In this document: one piece after another, positions 47,020 to 56,716 of the stretch | How positions within the stretch are numbered: the first letter of the stretch is position 1 | Layout: each line of letters begins with the position of its first letter | Origin: Nocardioides luti | GTDB lineage: Bacteria; Actinomycetota; Actinomycetes; Propionibacteriales; Nocardioidaceae | Direction of reading: 5' to 3' | Length of the DNA: 64,000 nt | NCBI RefSeq assembly: GCF_014212315.1 | Contig: NZ_JACKXE010000001.1 | Span: 3,162,001 to 3,226,000, forward strand | Made by a program: the position numbers and the translations under genes | Notes under the pieces: model-generated | Seen by the model: only the letters and a program-made list of their open reading frames with translations | Told to the model about the DNA's origin: nothing | The model's database searches: none

Positions 47020-48219
47020 TCAGGCGGACAGGTGCCGCATCCGCAGCGTGTGCGGCATCGCGCGGAGCCGGTCGACCGCGGCCTGGTCGAGCGGGGCGGA
47101 CACGTCGGTGACGACGTACCCCTGCTCGCCGCGGGTCGCCAGCGACTGCGCCAGCACGTTGGCCTCGACCTCGGCGAGCACCCGGTTGATCTCGGCGAGG
47201 ACGCCGGGGACGTTCTCGTGGAGGTGCGCGAGCCGGAAGACGCCGGAGGCCGGCGGGGCCTGGACCGCGGGGAGATTGACCGAGAGCGCGGTGCTGGCCT
47301 CGTGGACGTACGACGCCAGCTTGCCCGCGACGAAGTGGCCGATCTCCTCCTGGGCCTCCTGCGTGGAGCCGCCGACGTGCGGCGTGAGGATGACGTTGTC
47401 GAGACCGCGCAGCGGCGACTGGAACGGGTCGCCCTGGGCCTTCGGCTCGATCGGGAAGACGTCGAGCGCCGCGCCGGCGATGTGGCCCGAGAGGATGTGC
47501 TCGCGCAGCGACTCGGTGTCGACGACCATGCCGCGGGCGGCGTTGATGAACAGCGAGCGCGGCTTCATCAGCGCGAAGTGCTCCGCGCCGAAGAAGCCGG
47601 CGTTGCCGGGGCGGCCGTCGACGTGCAGCGAGACCACGTCGGCCTCGGCGAGGAGCTCCTCGAGGGAGCCCATCCGCCGGGCGTTGCCGTGGGCCAGCCG
47701 GTCGGTGACGTCGAAGAAGATGACGCGCAGGCCGACGGCCTCGGCGACCACGGACAGCTGGGAGCCGATGTTGCCGTACCCGACGATGCCGAGCGTGCGG
47801 CCGCGGATCTCGTGGCTGCCGGCGGCCGACTTGTCCCACGTGCCGTCGTGCATCTTGGTGGTCTTCTCGACCAGGCGGCGTGCCAGCACGATGATCTCGC
47901 CGATGACGAGCTCGACCACGCTGCGGGTGTTGGAGTACGGCGCGTTGAAGACCGCCACGGTCCGCTGCGCCGCGGCCTCCAGGTCGACCTGGTTGGTGCC
48001 GATGCAGAAGCACCCGATCGCGAGCAGGTCCGGCGCGCTGTCGAGCACGCGGGGCGTGATGGTGGTGTTCGAGCGGATGCCCAGCAGGTCGATGCCGGGC
48101 AGCGCCTCCACCAGCTCGTCCTCCGACATCGACGCGGAGCGCAGGTCGACCTCCACGCCGGCCCGCTGGAGGCGGTCGACGGCGGCCGGGTGGATGTTCT
48201 CGAGCAGCAGGGCCTTCAC
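47020..48219 (-). CDS. serA: D-3-phosphoglycerate dehydrogenase (serine biosynthesis)
   Basis: 399 residues, E. coli SerA type rather than the long mycobacterial type. The NAD-binding loop is GIVGYGNIGSQLSVVAE, the catalytic Arg/Glu/His region includes INAARGMVVD and TPHVGGSTQEAQEEIG, and a C-terminal ACT domain (HENVPGVLAEINRVLAE) allows serine feedback. The GTG at 48219 is 8 nt after a TAGGCT -10, so probably leaderless; upstream in-frame codons to 48402 are unsupported. It oxidises 3-phosphoglycerate, the first step to serine. Confidence 0.93.
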   Translation of the reverse strand: MKALLLENIHPAAVDRLQRAGVEVDLRSASMSEDELVEALPGIDLLGIRSNTTITPRVLDSAPDLLAIGCFCIGTNQVDLEAAAQRTVAVFNAPYSNTRSVVELVIGEIIVLARRLVEKTTKMHDGTWDKSAAGSHEIRGRTLGIVGYGNIGSQLSVVAEAVGLRVIFFDVTDRLAHGNARRMGSLEELLAEADVVSLHVDGRPGNAGFFGAEHFALMKPRSLFINAARGMVVDTESLREHILSGHIAGAALDVFPIEPKAQGDPFQSPLRGLDNVILTPHVGGSTQEAQEEIGHFVAGKLASYVHEASTALSVNLPAVQAPPASGVFRLAHLHENVPGVLAEINRVLAEVEANVLAQSLATRGEQGYVVTDVSAPLDQAAVDRLRAMPHTLRMRHLSA

Positions 48220-48302
48220 GGTCGACCAGCCTAGGAGGTCGCCGCCCGCCCGCCGATTCGGCGCCGCGGCGTGGACAGCCGGTCCGTCGTGGGCGTCGCG
48301 GC

Positions 48303-48352
48303 GGGACGTCCTGCGATGTGGTGGCCGGGGCGACCACATCGCATGACGTCCC
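48303..48352. repeat. 20-bp inverted repeat with one mismatch
   Basis: Arm 48303-48322 begins GGGACGTC and ends GATGTGGT; arm 48333-48352 is its inverse with a single C/T difference. The loop is 10 nt. The GGGACGTC start is shared with the next element and with 34522-34579. Confidence 0.7.
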
Positions 48353-48360
48353 CGGCCGAC

Positions 48361-48420
48361 CCTCGGGACGTCATACGGACGGAGCACCCGCTTGCTCGCC
48401 ACGTATGACGTCCTGCGAGG
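48361..48420. repeat. Inverted repeat of the GGGACGTCATACG family
   Basis: CCTCGGGACGTCATACG (48361-48377) pairs with CGTATGACGTCC-TG-CGAGG (48402-48420), leaving a 2-nt bulge. Its left half and loop start are nearly identical to the element beside alkB 14 kb away (22 of 23 bases). Confidence 0.7.
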
Positions 48421-48435
48421 GCCGCCGTGTGCCGC

Positions 48436-48531
48436 CGTCTGCAGATGCGCCGACTCGGCACCCTCGGCGTCTGCAGATGCGCCGACTCGGCACCCCCGGC
48501 GCCTGCAGATGCGCCGACTCGGCGAGCCCCG
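48436..48531 (+). repeat. Three 32-bp tandem repeat units upstream of serA
   Basis: Units start at 48436, 48468 and 48500; each holds CTGCAGATGCGCCGACTCGG. The units contain two small palindromes, CTGCAG and GCCGACTCGGC. The array ends 7 bp before the XPB gene stop (48538). Confidence 0.8.
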
Positions 48532-48537
48532 GCCAGC

Positions 48538-50178
48538 TCAGGCGGGCAGGTCCTCGGCGTCCACGATCCGGTAGGCGTACCCCTGCTCGGCGAGGAACCG
48601 CTGGCGGTTCTGGGCGAACTCGGCGTCGACGGTGTCGCGGGAGACGACGGTGTAGAAGTGGGCGGACTTGCCGTCGGACTTCGGGCGCAGCAGGCGGCCG
48701 AGGCGCTGGGCCTCCTCCTGGCGCGAGCCGAAGGACCCGGACACCTGGATGGCGACCTCGGCCGAGGGCAGGTCGATGGAGAAGTTGGCGACCTTCGAGA
48801 CGACGAGCAGGCCGATCTCGCCGGTGCGGAAGGCGTCGAAGAGGCGCTGGCGCTCGCGGACGGGGGTGTCGCCCTTGATCACCGGGGCGTCGAGGACGGC
48901 GGAGATCTCGTCGAGCTGGTCGATGTACTGCCCGATCACCAGCGTCGGCTGCCCCGGGTGCTGCGCGACCAGGTCGCGGACGACGTCGATCTTGTGGTGG
49001 GTGCACGACGCGAGGCGGTAGCGCTCCTCGGGCTCGGCGGTGGCGTACACGAGCCGCTCGTTGGTCGGCAGCGTCACCCGGACCTCGACGCAGTCGGCGG
49101 GCGCGATCCAGCCCTGCGACTCGATGTCCTTCCAGGGGGCGTCGTACCGCTTCGGCCCGATCAGCGAGAACACGTCGCCCTCGCGGCCGTCCTCGCGCAC
49201 GAGCGTCGCGGTCAGGCCGATCCGGCGCCGCGCCTGCAGGTTGGCGGTCATCCGGAAGATCGGCGCGGGCAGCAGGTGCACCTCGTCGTAGACCACGAGG
49301 CCCCAGTCGCGGGCGTCGAGCAGCTCGAGGTGGGTGTAGACGCCCTTGCGACGGGTCGTGAGCACCTGGTACGTCGCGATGGTGACCGGCCGGATCTCCT
49401 TGACGGCGCCGGAGTACTCCCCGATCTCGTCCTCGGTGAGCGAGGTCCGCTTGACCAGCTCGTCCTTCCACTGCCGCGCCGAGACCGTGTTGGTGACGAG
49501 GATCAGCGTGGTGGCCTTCGCGTGCGCCATCGCGGCCGCGCCGACGAGCGTCTTGCCCGCGCCGCAGGGGAGTACGACGACACCGGAGCCCCCGTGCCAG
49601 AAGGAGTCCGCGGCATCGCGCTGGTAGTCGCGCAGGTGCCACTCGGCCTCGTCGAGCTCGATCGGGTGGGCCTCGCCGTCGACGTACCCGGCGAAGTCCT
49701 CGGCCGGCCAGCCCAGCTTGAGCAGCGCCTGCTTGAGGTTGCCGCGCTCGGAGGCGTGGACCTGCACGGTGTCGTCGTCGATGCGGGCACCGAGCATGCC
49801 GGCGACCTTCTTGGCGCGCAGCACCTCCTCGAGCACCGGGCGGTCGGTCGAGGAGAGCACCAGCCCGTGGACGGGGTGCTTCTCGAGCCGCAGCCGGCCG
49901 TAGCGGGCCATCGTCTCGGCGACGTCGACGAGCAGCGCGTGCGGCACGGCGTAGCGGCTGTACTCCAGCAGCGTGTCGACGACCTGCTCGGCGTCGTGGC
50001 CGGCCGCCCGGGCGTTCCACAGGCCCAGCGGCGTGAGGCGGTAGGTGTGGATGTGCTCGGGGGAGCGCTCGAGCTCGGCGAACGGCGCGATCGCCTTGCG
50101 GCAGTCCTGGGCGCGCTCGTGGTCGATCTCCAGCAGCAGGGTCTTGTCGGACTGGACGATGAGGGGTCCGTCGTTCAT
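48538..50178 (-). CDS. XPB-type DNA helicase (ERCC3/Ssl2 homologue)
   Basis: 546 residues. The N-terminal 150 residues hold the XPB-specific damage-recognition-like region (PLIVQSDKTLLLEI, HTYRLTPLGLWNARA). Helicase motifs follow: Q/I LPCGAGKTLVGAAA, II VVYDEVHLLPAPIF, III GLTATLVREDGREGDV, and a C-terminal RecA domain with VVSKVANFSIDLP and SRQEEAQRLGRLLRP. XPB is a 3'-5' translocase used in eukaryotic TFIIH and found in many Actinobacteria. The start codon is 7 nt downstream of the CGNR stop, so it is in one operon with the WYL/helicase-associated gene. Confidence 0.93.
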   Translation of the reverse strand: MNDGPLIVQSDKTLLLEIDHERAQDCRKAIAPFAELERSPEHIHTYRLTPLGLWNARAAGHDAEQVVDTLLEYSRYAVPHALLVDVAETMARYGRLRLEKHPVHGLVLSSTDRPVLEEVLRAKKVAGMLGARIDDDTVQVHASERGNLKQALLKLGWPAEDFAGYVDGEAHPIELDEAEWHLRDYQRDAADSFWHGGSGVVVLPCGAGKTLVGAAAMAHAKATTLILVTNTVSARQWKDELVKRTSLTEDEIGEYSGAVKEIRPVTIATYQVLTTRRKGVYTHLELLDARDWGLVVYDEVHLLPAPIFRMTANLQARRRIGLTATLVREDGREGDVFSLIGPKRYDAPWKDIESQGWIAPADCVEVRVTLPTNERLVYATAEPEERYRLASCTHHKIDVVRDLVAQHPGQPTLVIGQYIDQLDEISAVLDAPVIKGDTPVRERQRLFDAFRTGEIGLLVVSKVANFSIDLPSAEVAIQVSGSFGSRQEEAQRLGRLLRPKSDGKSAHFYTVVSRDTVDAEFAQNRQRFLAEQGYAYRIVDAEDLPA

Positions 50179-50185
50179 GCGGGAA

Positions 50186-50752
50186 TCAGACTGCTCTCTC
50201 GGTGGGGGTGCTCGGGGTGCCGGAGGCGCCGGCCGAGACGAGCTTCTGCCGGGCGCGGTACGCCGCCACGTTGGCGCGCGAGGAGCAGCGGTCCGAGCAG
50301 TAGCGGCGCGACTGGTTGGGGGAGGTGTCGACGTAGACGTTGGTGCACGGCGTGGCCGAGCAGATGCCCAGCCGGGTCGGGCCGAGGTCGCAGATGAGCG
50401 TCGCGAGCCCGAGCAGCGACTCGCCGACGAGCAGCTCGGCGACGCTGGCGGACTTCGTCGCGACGTGCAGGTGCAGGTCGTGCTCGTCGTGGTCGGCGAT
50501 GCGCGGGGTGATCGGGTAGCGCACCATCAGGTCGTTGAGCCCGTCGATCACGCCGCGGACGTCGCCCGCCCCGGACGCCTCGAAGACCGGGCGCAGCTCG
50601 CGCTGGAACTTCCGCAGCAGCATGCAGTCGCGGTCGCTGCACTGGTCGTGCAGCCACGCGCGACCCGCGAGGTGCTCGACGAGCGCGTCGACGCCGTCGA
50701 TCTCCGCGTTCAGGAGACCGGCCGACGCCTCGGCGTACCGGATGAAGTCCAT
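50186..50752 (-). CDS. CGNR zinc-finger protein
   Basis: 188 residues. The C-terminal zinc finger is ICSATPCTNVYVDTSPNQ followed by RRYCSDRCSSRANVAAYRAR, a C-x4-C ... C-x3-C form with the SSRANVAAYR variant of the CGNR motif. The N-terminal helical part is the usual ABATE-like domain. Members are presumed DNA-binding stress or antibiotic-response regulators. It lies between the helicase-associated protein and XPB genes in the same orientation, which suggests a shared role. Confidence 0.85.
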   Translation of the reverse strand: MDFIRYAEASAGLLNAEIDGVDALVEHLAGRAWLHDQCSDRDCMLLRKFQRELRPVFEASGAGDVRGVIDGLNDLMVRYPITPRIADHDEHDLHLHVATKSASVAELLVGESLLGLATLICDLGPTRLGICSATPCTNVYVDTSPNQSRRYCSDRCSSRANVAAYRARQKLVSAGASGTPSTPTERAV

Positions 50753-50801
50753 CTCACGAGTTTACGGGCGTGGGCCAGCAGATTCCGACCGCCCGCAGCG
50801 C

Positions 50802-53087
50802 TCAGCCCTTCGGCACGGCCTTGACGCTGGTGATGCGGTGCACGGCGAACTGCCGGACGTCGTCGCTGCGGTGGTCGTACGCCGTCAGCCAGCCGCCCTC
50901 GACCCGGCGCGGGTCCACGATCCGCTCCGAGCTGGTGCCGTGGTTGTCGACGTAGCCGATCAGCACCGGGTCGCCGCTCTCCACGGCGTCCCGGAGCGCC
51001 GCGAGCGAGCCGCTGGGGGTGAGCACGGCGGTCGGTGCGGCGGGGCGGCTGACCGCGACCCGGTCGCCGGAGCGGACCGCGTTGACGACCTGCGCGATGT
51101 GCGCCGACTCGTGGGCGGCCCGGACCGACGTGGTCCGCGAGCTGCGGGGGCTGCGCGCCCGCAGCAGGTCCGGTCGCGCGACCCGGACGGTGCCGTCGGC
51201 CGCCTCGACGACCGGCGCGGCGCCGAGGTCGCGGAGGCGGGGGAGCAGCACGTCGACCGGCGTGCTGCTGATCAGCACCGTCGGGGCGATCCGGCGCAGC
51301 CCGAGCGAGCCCGCCTTGGGGTGGTGCATCAGCTCGGTGAGCGCGGTCTCGTCGTCCGCGCGCAGGAACGCCTCGGCGTGCCCGACCCGCACGGTGCCGA
51401 AGGTCCGCGCCGTGTCGTCGACGAGGTAGGTCAGCGGCTGCGGCACGGGGGTGCGCGACACCGACGCGATGAAGTCGTGGATCTCCACCGCGGACCAGCC
51501 CGTGTCGAGGGTGCGGCGCACGGACGTCGGGGTGAAGCGGTACGTCGTGGCACCGCCGCGCGACTCGACGTCCGCGAGCAGCTGCAGGGTCCGGGCCAGG
51601 CCGGACTCGAGCGGGCCGGGCGCCACGGCGGTCAGGTCGGCCTGGATGAGCACGTGGTCGACGGGCTCGGGCAGCAGCTCGTCCAGCGCGGCCCGCGCCT
51701 TGTCCTCGTCGTCGGCCAGCAGGGAGCGGGAGTACGTCGCCAGCCCGTCGAGACCGGTGACCCCGAGGATCGCGGCCTCCGCGACGGCCCACGCGACCTG
51801 GTCGGCGCGCGAGCGTGGCCGCCGCGGCCGCAGCCAGGAGATCCGGGCCACCAGCGACGGCAGGCCGGTGCCGGCGGCGAGCACCTGGCCGGCCGGCAGC
51901 TCCGCCAGCACGTCGAGGGCCATCCGCCGGCTCTCGACGGTGCCGACGGAGGCGAGCTCGGGGGCCAGGGCGTTCCAGGTCTTGCCCTGGTGGTCGCGGG
52001 TGCCGACCAGGGCGGGCATCCGCGGGCTCTGCAGCCACGCCCTGACCAGCCGGGTCCAGCGCTCGGCGACGGGGAGGGTGGTCCACAGGTCGAAGGCGTC
52101 GGTGGGCACCCAGACCGCGTTGCCGTCGGGGTCGGCGGCGGTCGCGAGCAGCCCGGCGGCGTGGGCGGTCTCGACGACGAGGGCGGCGACCCGCTCGTCG
52201 ACGTGCAGCTGCAGCGCGGTCGCCTTGAGGTCGCGGACGCCGAGCCCGCCGCTGCGCAGGGCGCCGGGCGGCGTGGCGCCCCACTGGTCGAGGAGCAGCT
52301 CCACCCGGCGTACCGCCTCGAAGGCGGCGCCGGCGGCGGTCCGGTCCACGAGCTTCTGGGCCCGGTCGGACGACGCGACCCGGGGCTCGTCGTCGACGGG
52401 CTCGGTCGTGGTGCACCCGCCGCGCAGCGCGATGCCGACCTCGCCGGGCAGGACGACGGTGCCGCTGCCGCGCGGCAGCAGCAGCCTGCGGGCGAGCAGC
52501 TCCTCGGCCGGGGTGGCGGCGTCCTCGGGGAGCACGGTGTGCCGGGCGGTCCCGGTCGTGGCCTCGCCGCCGTGGTCGGCGACGTGGGTGAGCAGCGCGC
52601 GGGCCGGCTCCGAGAGCTCGGCCAGGAGCCGCTCGACGGCGGCGGCGTCCGGGTGCTCGGTCGAGCACGGCCGCAGGCCGCTGACGCCGGCCTCGGGACC
52701 GCCGTGCAGGCCCTCGGCCGCCCCGCTGAGCGCGCGCAGGCCCTGCGTCGACTCCCACGCGAGCGCCAGCGCGAGCAGCCGGGCCACGGCCGCGTCGACG
52801 GCCTCGGGTGCGGCCCGCACGATCGCGGCGAGATCGGCCGGGGTGGTTTGGCCGGCGATCACGAGGGCATCTAGGACGCAGAGCTCGAGCCGGGTCAGCC
52901 GGTCGAGCGCGCGCAGCAACGAAGCCCGGGTCGAGGCCCGGGACGCGAGCTGCCCGAAGTCGTGAGGGGCAGGAGTGGCGAGATCGGGACGTTCGAGCAG
53001 CAACCGGGTCAGCCGGTCGTCCGGCCAGGCGCGCAGCTGGTCGGCGAGGGTGCGGTACCCGTCGGGGCGGGCGCTCGGTCCGGACAT
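50802..53087 (-). CDS. Helicase-associated (XPB N-domain-like) protein with C-terminal WYL domain
   Basis: 761 residues, comparable with the conserved mycobacterial protein encoded next to XPB. The first ~450 residues are helical with no enzyme motif. About 520-660 match the XPB N-terminal domain encoded two genes away ([13 protein letters not shown] against [33 protein letters not shown] against HTYRLTPLGLWNARAAGHDA). The last ~70 residues look like a WYL domain ([32 protein letters not shown]). It carries no helicase motifs itself, so a partner or regulator of XPB is the natural reading. Confidence 0.85.
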   Translation of the reverse strand: MSGPSARPDGYRTLADQLRAWPDDRLTRLLLERPDLATPAPHDFGQLASRASTRASLLRALDRLTRLELCVLDALVIAGQTTPADLAAIVRAAPEAVDAAVARLLALALAWESTQGLRALSGAAEGLHGGPEAGVSGLRPCSTEHPDAAAVERLLAELSEPARALLTHVADHGGEATTGTARHTVLPEDAATPAEELLARRLLLPRGSGTVVLPGEVGIALRGGCTTTEPVDDEPRVASSDRAQKLVDRTAAGAAFEAVRRVELLLDQWGATPPGALRSGGLGVRDLKATALQLHVDERVAALVVETAHAAGLLATAADPDGNAVWVPTDAFDLWTTLPVAERWTRLVRAWLQSPRMPALVGTRDHQGKTWNALAPELASVGTVESRRMALDVLAELPAGQVLAAGTGLPSLVARISWLRPRRPRSRADQVAWAVAEAAILGVTGLDGLATYSRSLLADDEDKARAALDELLPEPVDHVLIQADLTAVAPGPLESGLARTLQLLADVESRGGATTYRFTPTSVRRTLDTGWSAVEIHDFIASVSRTPVPQPLTYLVDDTARTFGTVRVGHAEAFLRADDETALTELMHHPKAGSLGLRRIAPTVLISSTPVDVLLPRLRDLGAAPVVEAADGTVRVARPDLLRARSPRSSRTTSVRAAHESAHIAQVVNAVRSGDRVAVSRPAAPTAVLTPSGSLAALRDAVESGDPVLIGYVDNHGTSSERIVDPRRVEGGWLTAYDHRSDDVRQFAVHRITSVKAVPKG

Positions 53088-53153
53088 CCCTCCTACGCTA
53101 CCGGCACACCCCACCCCGGTACGCCGTACAGTTCCGCCCACCCAGGAGGTGGG

Positions 53154-53975
53154 ATGAAGCAGGTCGAGCTCCACCACGGTGCCGCCACGGACGTGGGACT
53201 GGTCCGTGAGGTCAACGAGGACTCGTTCCTGGCCTCGCCCCCGATCTTCGTCGTGGCCGACGGCATGGGCGGGCACGACGGCGGTGACGTCGCCAGCGCG
53301 ATCGTCGTCGAGGAGTTCGCCCGGCTCGCCGACGAGGGGTACGACCCCCGTCGCGGCGCCGAGGCCGTGGCCGACACGCTCCGGGCCTGCCAGGGCCGGA
53401 TCGCCGAGTACGGCGCCGCGCAGCGTGCCCGCGGGGCCAGCCGCTTCCACGCCGGGACGACCGCCGTCGTGGCGCTGCTCGTCGAGGACGACGACGGTCC
53501 GAAGTGGCTGCTCGCCAACCTCGGCGACTCCCGCATCTACCGCTACGTCGACGGCGTGCTCGAGCAGGTCAGCGTCGACCACAGCGTCGTCCAGGAGCTC
53601 GTCGAGGCCGGCGCGATCACCGAGGACGACGCGGCGACGCACCCCGAGCGGCACGTCATCACCCGCGCGCTCGGCGGGCCGGACCGCGTCGAGGCCGACT
53701 ACTTCCTGCTGCCCCTGCCCGCCGTCGAGCGCCTCGTCCTGTGCTCGGACGGCGTGACCGGGATGATCGACGACGAGCAGATCAGCACCATCCTCGGCCG
53801 CACCGAGGACCCCCGCGACGCCGCCGACCAGATGGTGGCCCACGCGGTGCAGGCCGGCGGCAGGGACAACGCGACCGCGATCGTCGTCGATGTGGTGGGA
53901 TTGGCGAACGAGAACTCCTACGACTCCGAGCGCCAGCGCGTGAGTCTGGAACAGAAGCTGGGGGCGCTGCCATGA
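53154..53975 (+). CDS. PP2C-family protein Ser/Thr phosphatase
   Basis: 273 residues with a strong aggaggtggg ribosome site. The PP2C metal motifs are complete: [49 protein letters not shown] and [12 protein letters not shown]. It dephosphorylates Ser/Thr-phosphorylated proteins, opposing a kinase not seen here. Its stop overlaps the next gene start (ATGA), and the next two genes carry phosphothreonine-reading FHA domains, so the three form a phospho-signalling set. Confidence 0.92.
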   Translation: MKQVELHHGAATDVGLVREVNEDSFLASPPIFVVADGMGGHDGGDVASAIVVEEFARLADEGYDPRRGAEAVADTLRACQGRIAEYGAAQRARGASRFHAGTTAVVALLVEDDDGPKWLLANLGDSRIYRYVDGVLEQVSVDHSVVQELVEAGAITEDDAATHPERHVITRALGGPDRVEADYFLLPLPAVERLVLCSDGVTGMIDDEQISTILGRTEDPRDAADQMVAHAVQAGGRDNATAIVVDVVGLANENSYDSERQRVSLEQKLGALP

Positions 53976-55348
53976 GTGACGAGGCCGACCGCTCGATGCG
54001 GTCCTACCGTCCGGGTGCGTGGTTCGGGATCTTCGGTGACCGCGCCACGGTGATCCTGCCGCCGACCGAGAAGGCCCGGGTCGCGAAGCTCTGGGAGCTG
54101 ATCGACGACGGCGCCGGCTTCGACGAGACGCTCGACGCGCTGATCGCCGACGGCCTGCGCGACCTGCCCGGCTTCGTGCTGGTCAGCGAGAACGACGACG
54201 AGGTCAAGGTCGTGCTCCGCGGCGCCGCCCGCGCCACCTTCACCGTCGACGGCGAGCCCGTCGAGCTCGAGGGCTCCAGCGCCACGACGTGGGTCGAGCG
54301 CTCGCTGCGCCAGGTCACCCGGATGACCGTCGTCGTCGACGAGGACGGTGACGGCGAGGGTGCCGACGCCGCGCACCTCGTCATCGGCGGGGGCCTGGTC
54401 CGCATCGCACGCCTCGACGAGCCGCCGTACGTCGTGGGCGTGGCCGGCCCCGACACCGAGCCCGACGTCGCGCCGGTCGACGAGCCGCTGCCGGACCACG
54501 TGGTCGTGGCCGGCCTCGAGCCCGCCGACGACGGTGCGGGCGGCGACGACGCCCCCGAGGACGACGTGTCCTCGATGGTCGAGGCCACCGCCGACGAGGA
54601 GCCGGTCGCCGAGCCCGAGCCCGAGGAGGAGTCCGCCTTCACGCCGGAGCCCGCCTTCGCTCCCGTGCCCGCCGCGGCCGACGACGCACCGGCCGAGGAG
54701 CCGGCCCCCGAGGCGCCGGCCCCCGAGGAGCCGGCCGAGCCCGAGCTCGAGACCGTCGCCCAGCCCGTCCTCGACGCCGACGCCCCCGGCCCCGACGTCT
54801 CGGGCGCCGACGTGCCCCCGCCCGCCGAGCCCCCGGCCGGTCCGCCCGTCGACCCCGCGGTGCCCGCCGGGCCCGCCCCGGTCGTGGAGCCCGAGCACGA
54901 CGGCATGACCCGCGCCGGCGGCTGGGACCGCCCCGAGTTCGTCCGGCAGCAGCCCGGCATCCCGGGCCAGCCGCAGGCTCCCAGCATCACCTCGCGCCCC
55001 GTGGCGTCGCTGTCGTTCTCGAACGGCGACGTCGTCGAGGTGGACCGCGCGATCCTGGTCGGCCGGGCCCCCGAGGCCCGCCGCTTCACCGCGACCGAGC
55101 AGCCCCGCCTGGTGACCGTCCCGAGCCCGAACCAGGAGATCTCCTCGACGCACCTCGAGATCCGTCCGGGGTCCGGTGCCGACCACGGCTCGGCCGTCGT
55201 CACGGACATGGGCTCGACCAACGGCACCGTCCTCGTGCAGCCGGGCCTGCCCCCCGAGGACCTCCAGCCGGGCATCGCGGTCCAGCTGATCCCCGGTGCG
55301 ATCATCGACCTCGGCGACGGCGTGACCATCCAGGTCACCAATCCCTGA
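53972..55348 (+). CDS. FHA-domain protein with acidic Pro/Ala/Glu linker
   Basis: 458 residues. An N-terminal domain (1-150) resembles an actinobacterial signalling-associated module of unknown fold ([15 protein letters not shown]). A low-complexity acidic region (about 165-325) rich in EPAPEA repeats follows. The C-terminal FHA domain (about 345-455) has [16 protein letters not shown] and [10 protein letters not shown], the residues that read phosphothreonine. It overlaps the phosphatase gene by 4 bp. Confidence 0.88.
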   Translation: MSDEADRSMRSYRPGAWFGIFGDRATVILPPTEKARVAKLWELIDDGAGFDETLDALIADGLRDLPGFVLVSENDDEVKVVLRGAARATFTVDGEPVELEGSSATTWVERSLRQVTRMTVVVDEDGDGEGADAAHLVIGGGLVRIARLDEPPYVVGVAGPDTEPDVAPVDEPLPDHVVVAGLEPADDGAGGDDAPEDDVSSMVEATADEEPVAEPEPEEESAFTPEPAFAPVPAAADDAPAEEPAPEAPAPEEPAEPELETVAQPVLDADAPGPDVSGADVPPPAEPPAGPPVDPAVPAGPAPVVEPEHDGMTRAGGWDRPEFVRQQPGIPGQPQAPSITSRPVASLSFSNGDVVEVDRAILVGRAPEARRFTATEQPRLVTVPSPNQEISSTHLEIRPGSGADHGSAVVTDMGSTNGTVLVQPGLPPEDLQPGIAVQLIPGAIIDLGDGVTIQVTNP

Positions 55349-55366
55349 TCCCGGAGAGCCCCACCG

Positions 55367-56716
55367 ATGAGCGAGTACCCGTCCCCCGAGGCGCCGACCT
55401 TCCCGGCAGCGGAGCTGGACCGTCGCTTCTACGCCTTCACGCTGGACCGGCTCCTGGCCTGGTCGCTGGACCTGATCGCCGCCCTCGCGGCGTACCACTT
55501 CCTCATCGACCGCGACCAGGTCTGGGCCGGCGTCGCGGTGATCGTCGCGGCCGTGCTGCTCGTCGGGCTGGCCTTCTCGGTGCTGCTCGGCCAGTACGGC
55601 CTCTCGCCCGGCAAGGCCGCCGTCGGCCTCCGGGTCGTCCACCACGGCACCGGCACGCCGATCGGCATCGGGCCGGCGATGCTCCGCTCGCTGATCCTCG
55701 GGGTCTCGGCGCTGCCGACCTTCGGGCTCGGCGTGGCGACGCTCGCCTGGACCGCGGTGATGGACCGTGCCGGCCAGCGCCGCGGCTGGCACGACCAGGT
55801 CAGCCACACGATCGTCGTCGACGTCCGCCCGGCCCCCGTCGAGGAGGAGCAGGTCGCCTCCGCGCCGCGCCACATCGTGAACCTCACCGCGATGCGCCTC
55901 GTGCCCGCCCCGGTCGCCGCCCCCGTCTCCACGCCGGCCCGCTCGCCCCGCCCGGCCCCCTCCGCGCCCCGGCCCAGCGGACCGCCCGCCGCCGCCGGAG
56001 CCCCGCTCGCCGGCGCCACGTCGGCCACCCCGGAGCAGCCGGCCCCGGCCGCCCCCGCTGCCGCGGCACCGGCCGCGCCCTGGTCCCCGCCGCCCGCGGG
56101 CGCCCCGACCACCCCGCCGCCCACCGTCGCGCCCGCCTCCACCCCGGCAGCCCCCGCGGCAGCTCCCGCGGCCGCCGCCGCCCCGGCCCCGGCCGCCGAG
56201 GAGTCGGCTGCGGCCCCGCGCCAGCAGCTCGGCCCGCCCCTCGTGAGCCCGCCGGCCACCCCGCGGCAGAACCTCGGCCCGCCCCTGGTGAGCCCGCCGT
56301 CCACCCCGGCCCCCGGTCGCCACGCGGGCCAGGGCCCCTCGACGGCCGAGCGCACCGTGATCCGCAGCGGCGGCCCGGCGATGGCGCGCTGGCGCGTCGA
56401 CTTCGACTCCGGCGAGTCGTTCCTCGTCGAGGGCCTGGCGCTGGTCGGGCGTCGTCCCGAGGCCCGGCAGGGCGAGCCGGTGCGCCACCTGGTGCCCCTG
56501 CGCTCGACCGACATGTCGCTCTCCAAGACCCACGCGCAGTTCCAGGTCGCCTCCGACGGGGTGCTCGTGGTGATGGACCGCGGCTCGACCAACGGCTCGA
56601 TCCTGATCCGCCAGGGCGTCACCCGCGAGCTCGTCGGCGGCAAGCCGGCCACCCTGCTCGACGGTGACCAGATCCGCTTCGGCGACCGGACCATGACCGT
56701 CACGCGCGAGGGTTGA
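55367..56716 (+). CDS. RDD-family membrane protein with C-terminal FHA domain
   Basis: 449 residues. An RDD membrane domain (about 17-150, RRFYAFTLDRLLAWSLDLIA and LSPGKAAVGLRVVHHGTGTP) gives four helices. A long Ala/Pro-rich linker (about 165-335) contains a short direct repeat LGPPLVSPP. The C-terminal FHA domain (about 340-449) has LVGRRPEARQG, SLSKTHAQF and DRGSTNGSIL. It is a membrane receptor-like partner of the phosphatase and FHA protein upstream; the ligand is unknown. Confidence 0.88.
   Translation: MSEYPSPEAPTFPAAELDRRFYAFTLDRLLAWSLDLIAALAAYHFLIDRDQVWAGVAVIVAAVLLVGLAFSVLLGQYGLSPGKAAVGLRVVHHGTGTPIGIGPAMLRSLILGVSALPTFGLGVATLAWTAVMDRAGQRRGWHDQVSHTIVVDVRPAPVEEEQVASAPRHIVNLTAMRLVPAPVAAPVSTPARSPRPAPSAPRPSGPPAAAGAPLAGATSATPEQPAPAAPAAAAPAAPWSPPPAGAPTTPPPTVAPASTPAAPAAAPAAAAAPAPAAEESAAAPRQQLGPPLVSPPATPRQNLGPPLVSPPSTPAPGRHAGQGPSTAERTVIRSGGPAMARWRVDFDSGESFLVEGLALVGRRPEARQGEPVRHLVPLRSTDMSLSKTHAQFQVASDGVLVVMDRGSTNGSILIRQGVTRELVGGKPATLLDGDQIRFGDRTMTVTREG

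Larger units (their letters stand above)
48220..48537. other. 318-bp gene-free region with inverted and tandem repeats
   Basis: No gene is seen between serA and the XPB helicase stop. It contains the serA -10, two consecutive long hairpins (48303-48352, 48361-48420) and three 32-bp tandem units (48436-48531). The hairpins lie upstream of serA and downstream of XPB, so they could end the XPB operon transcript. Confidence 0.8.

Noticed and set aside
48436-48531. Possible CRISPR array in the 32-bp repeats
   Set aside because: Units are directly adjacent, with variation spread through the unit and no unique spacers.
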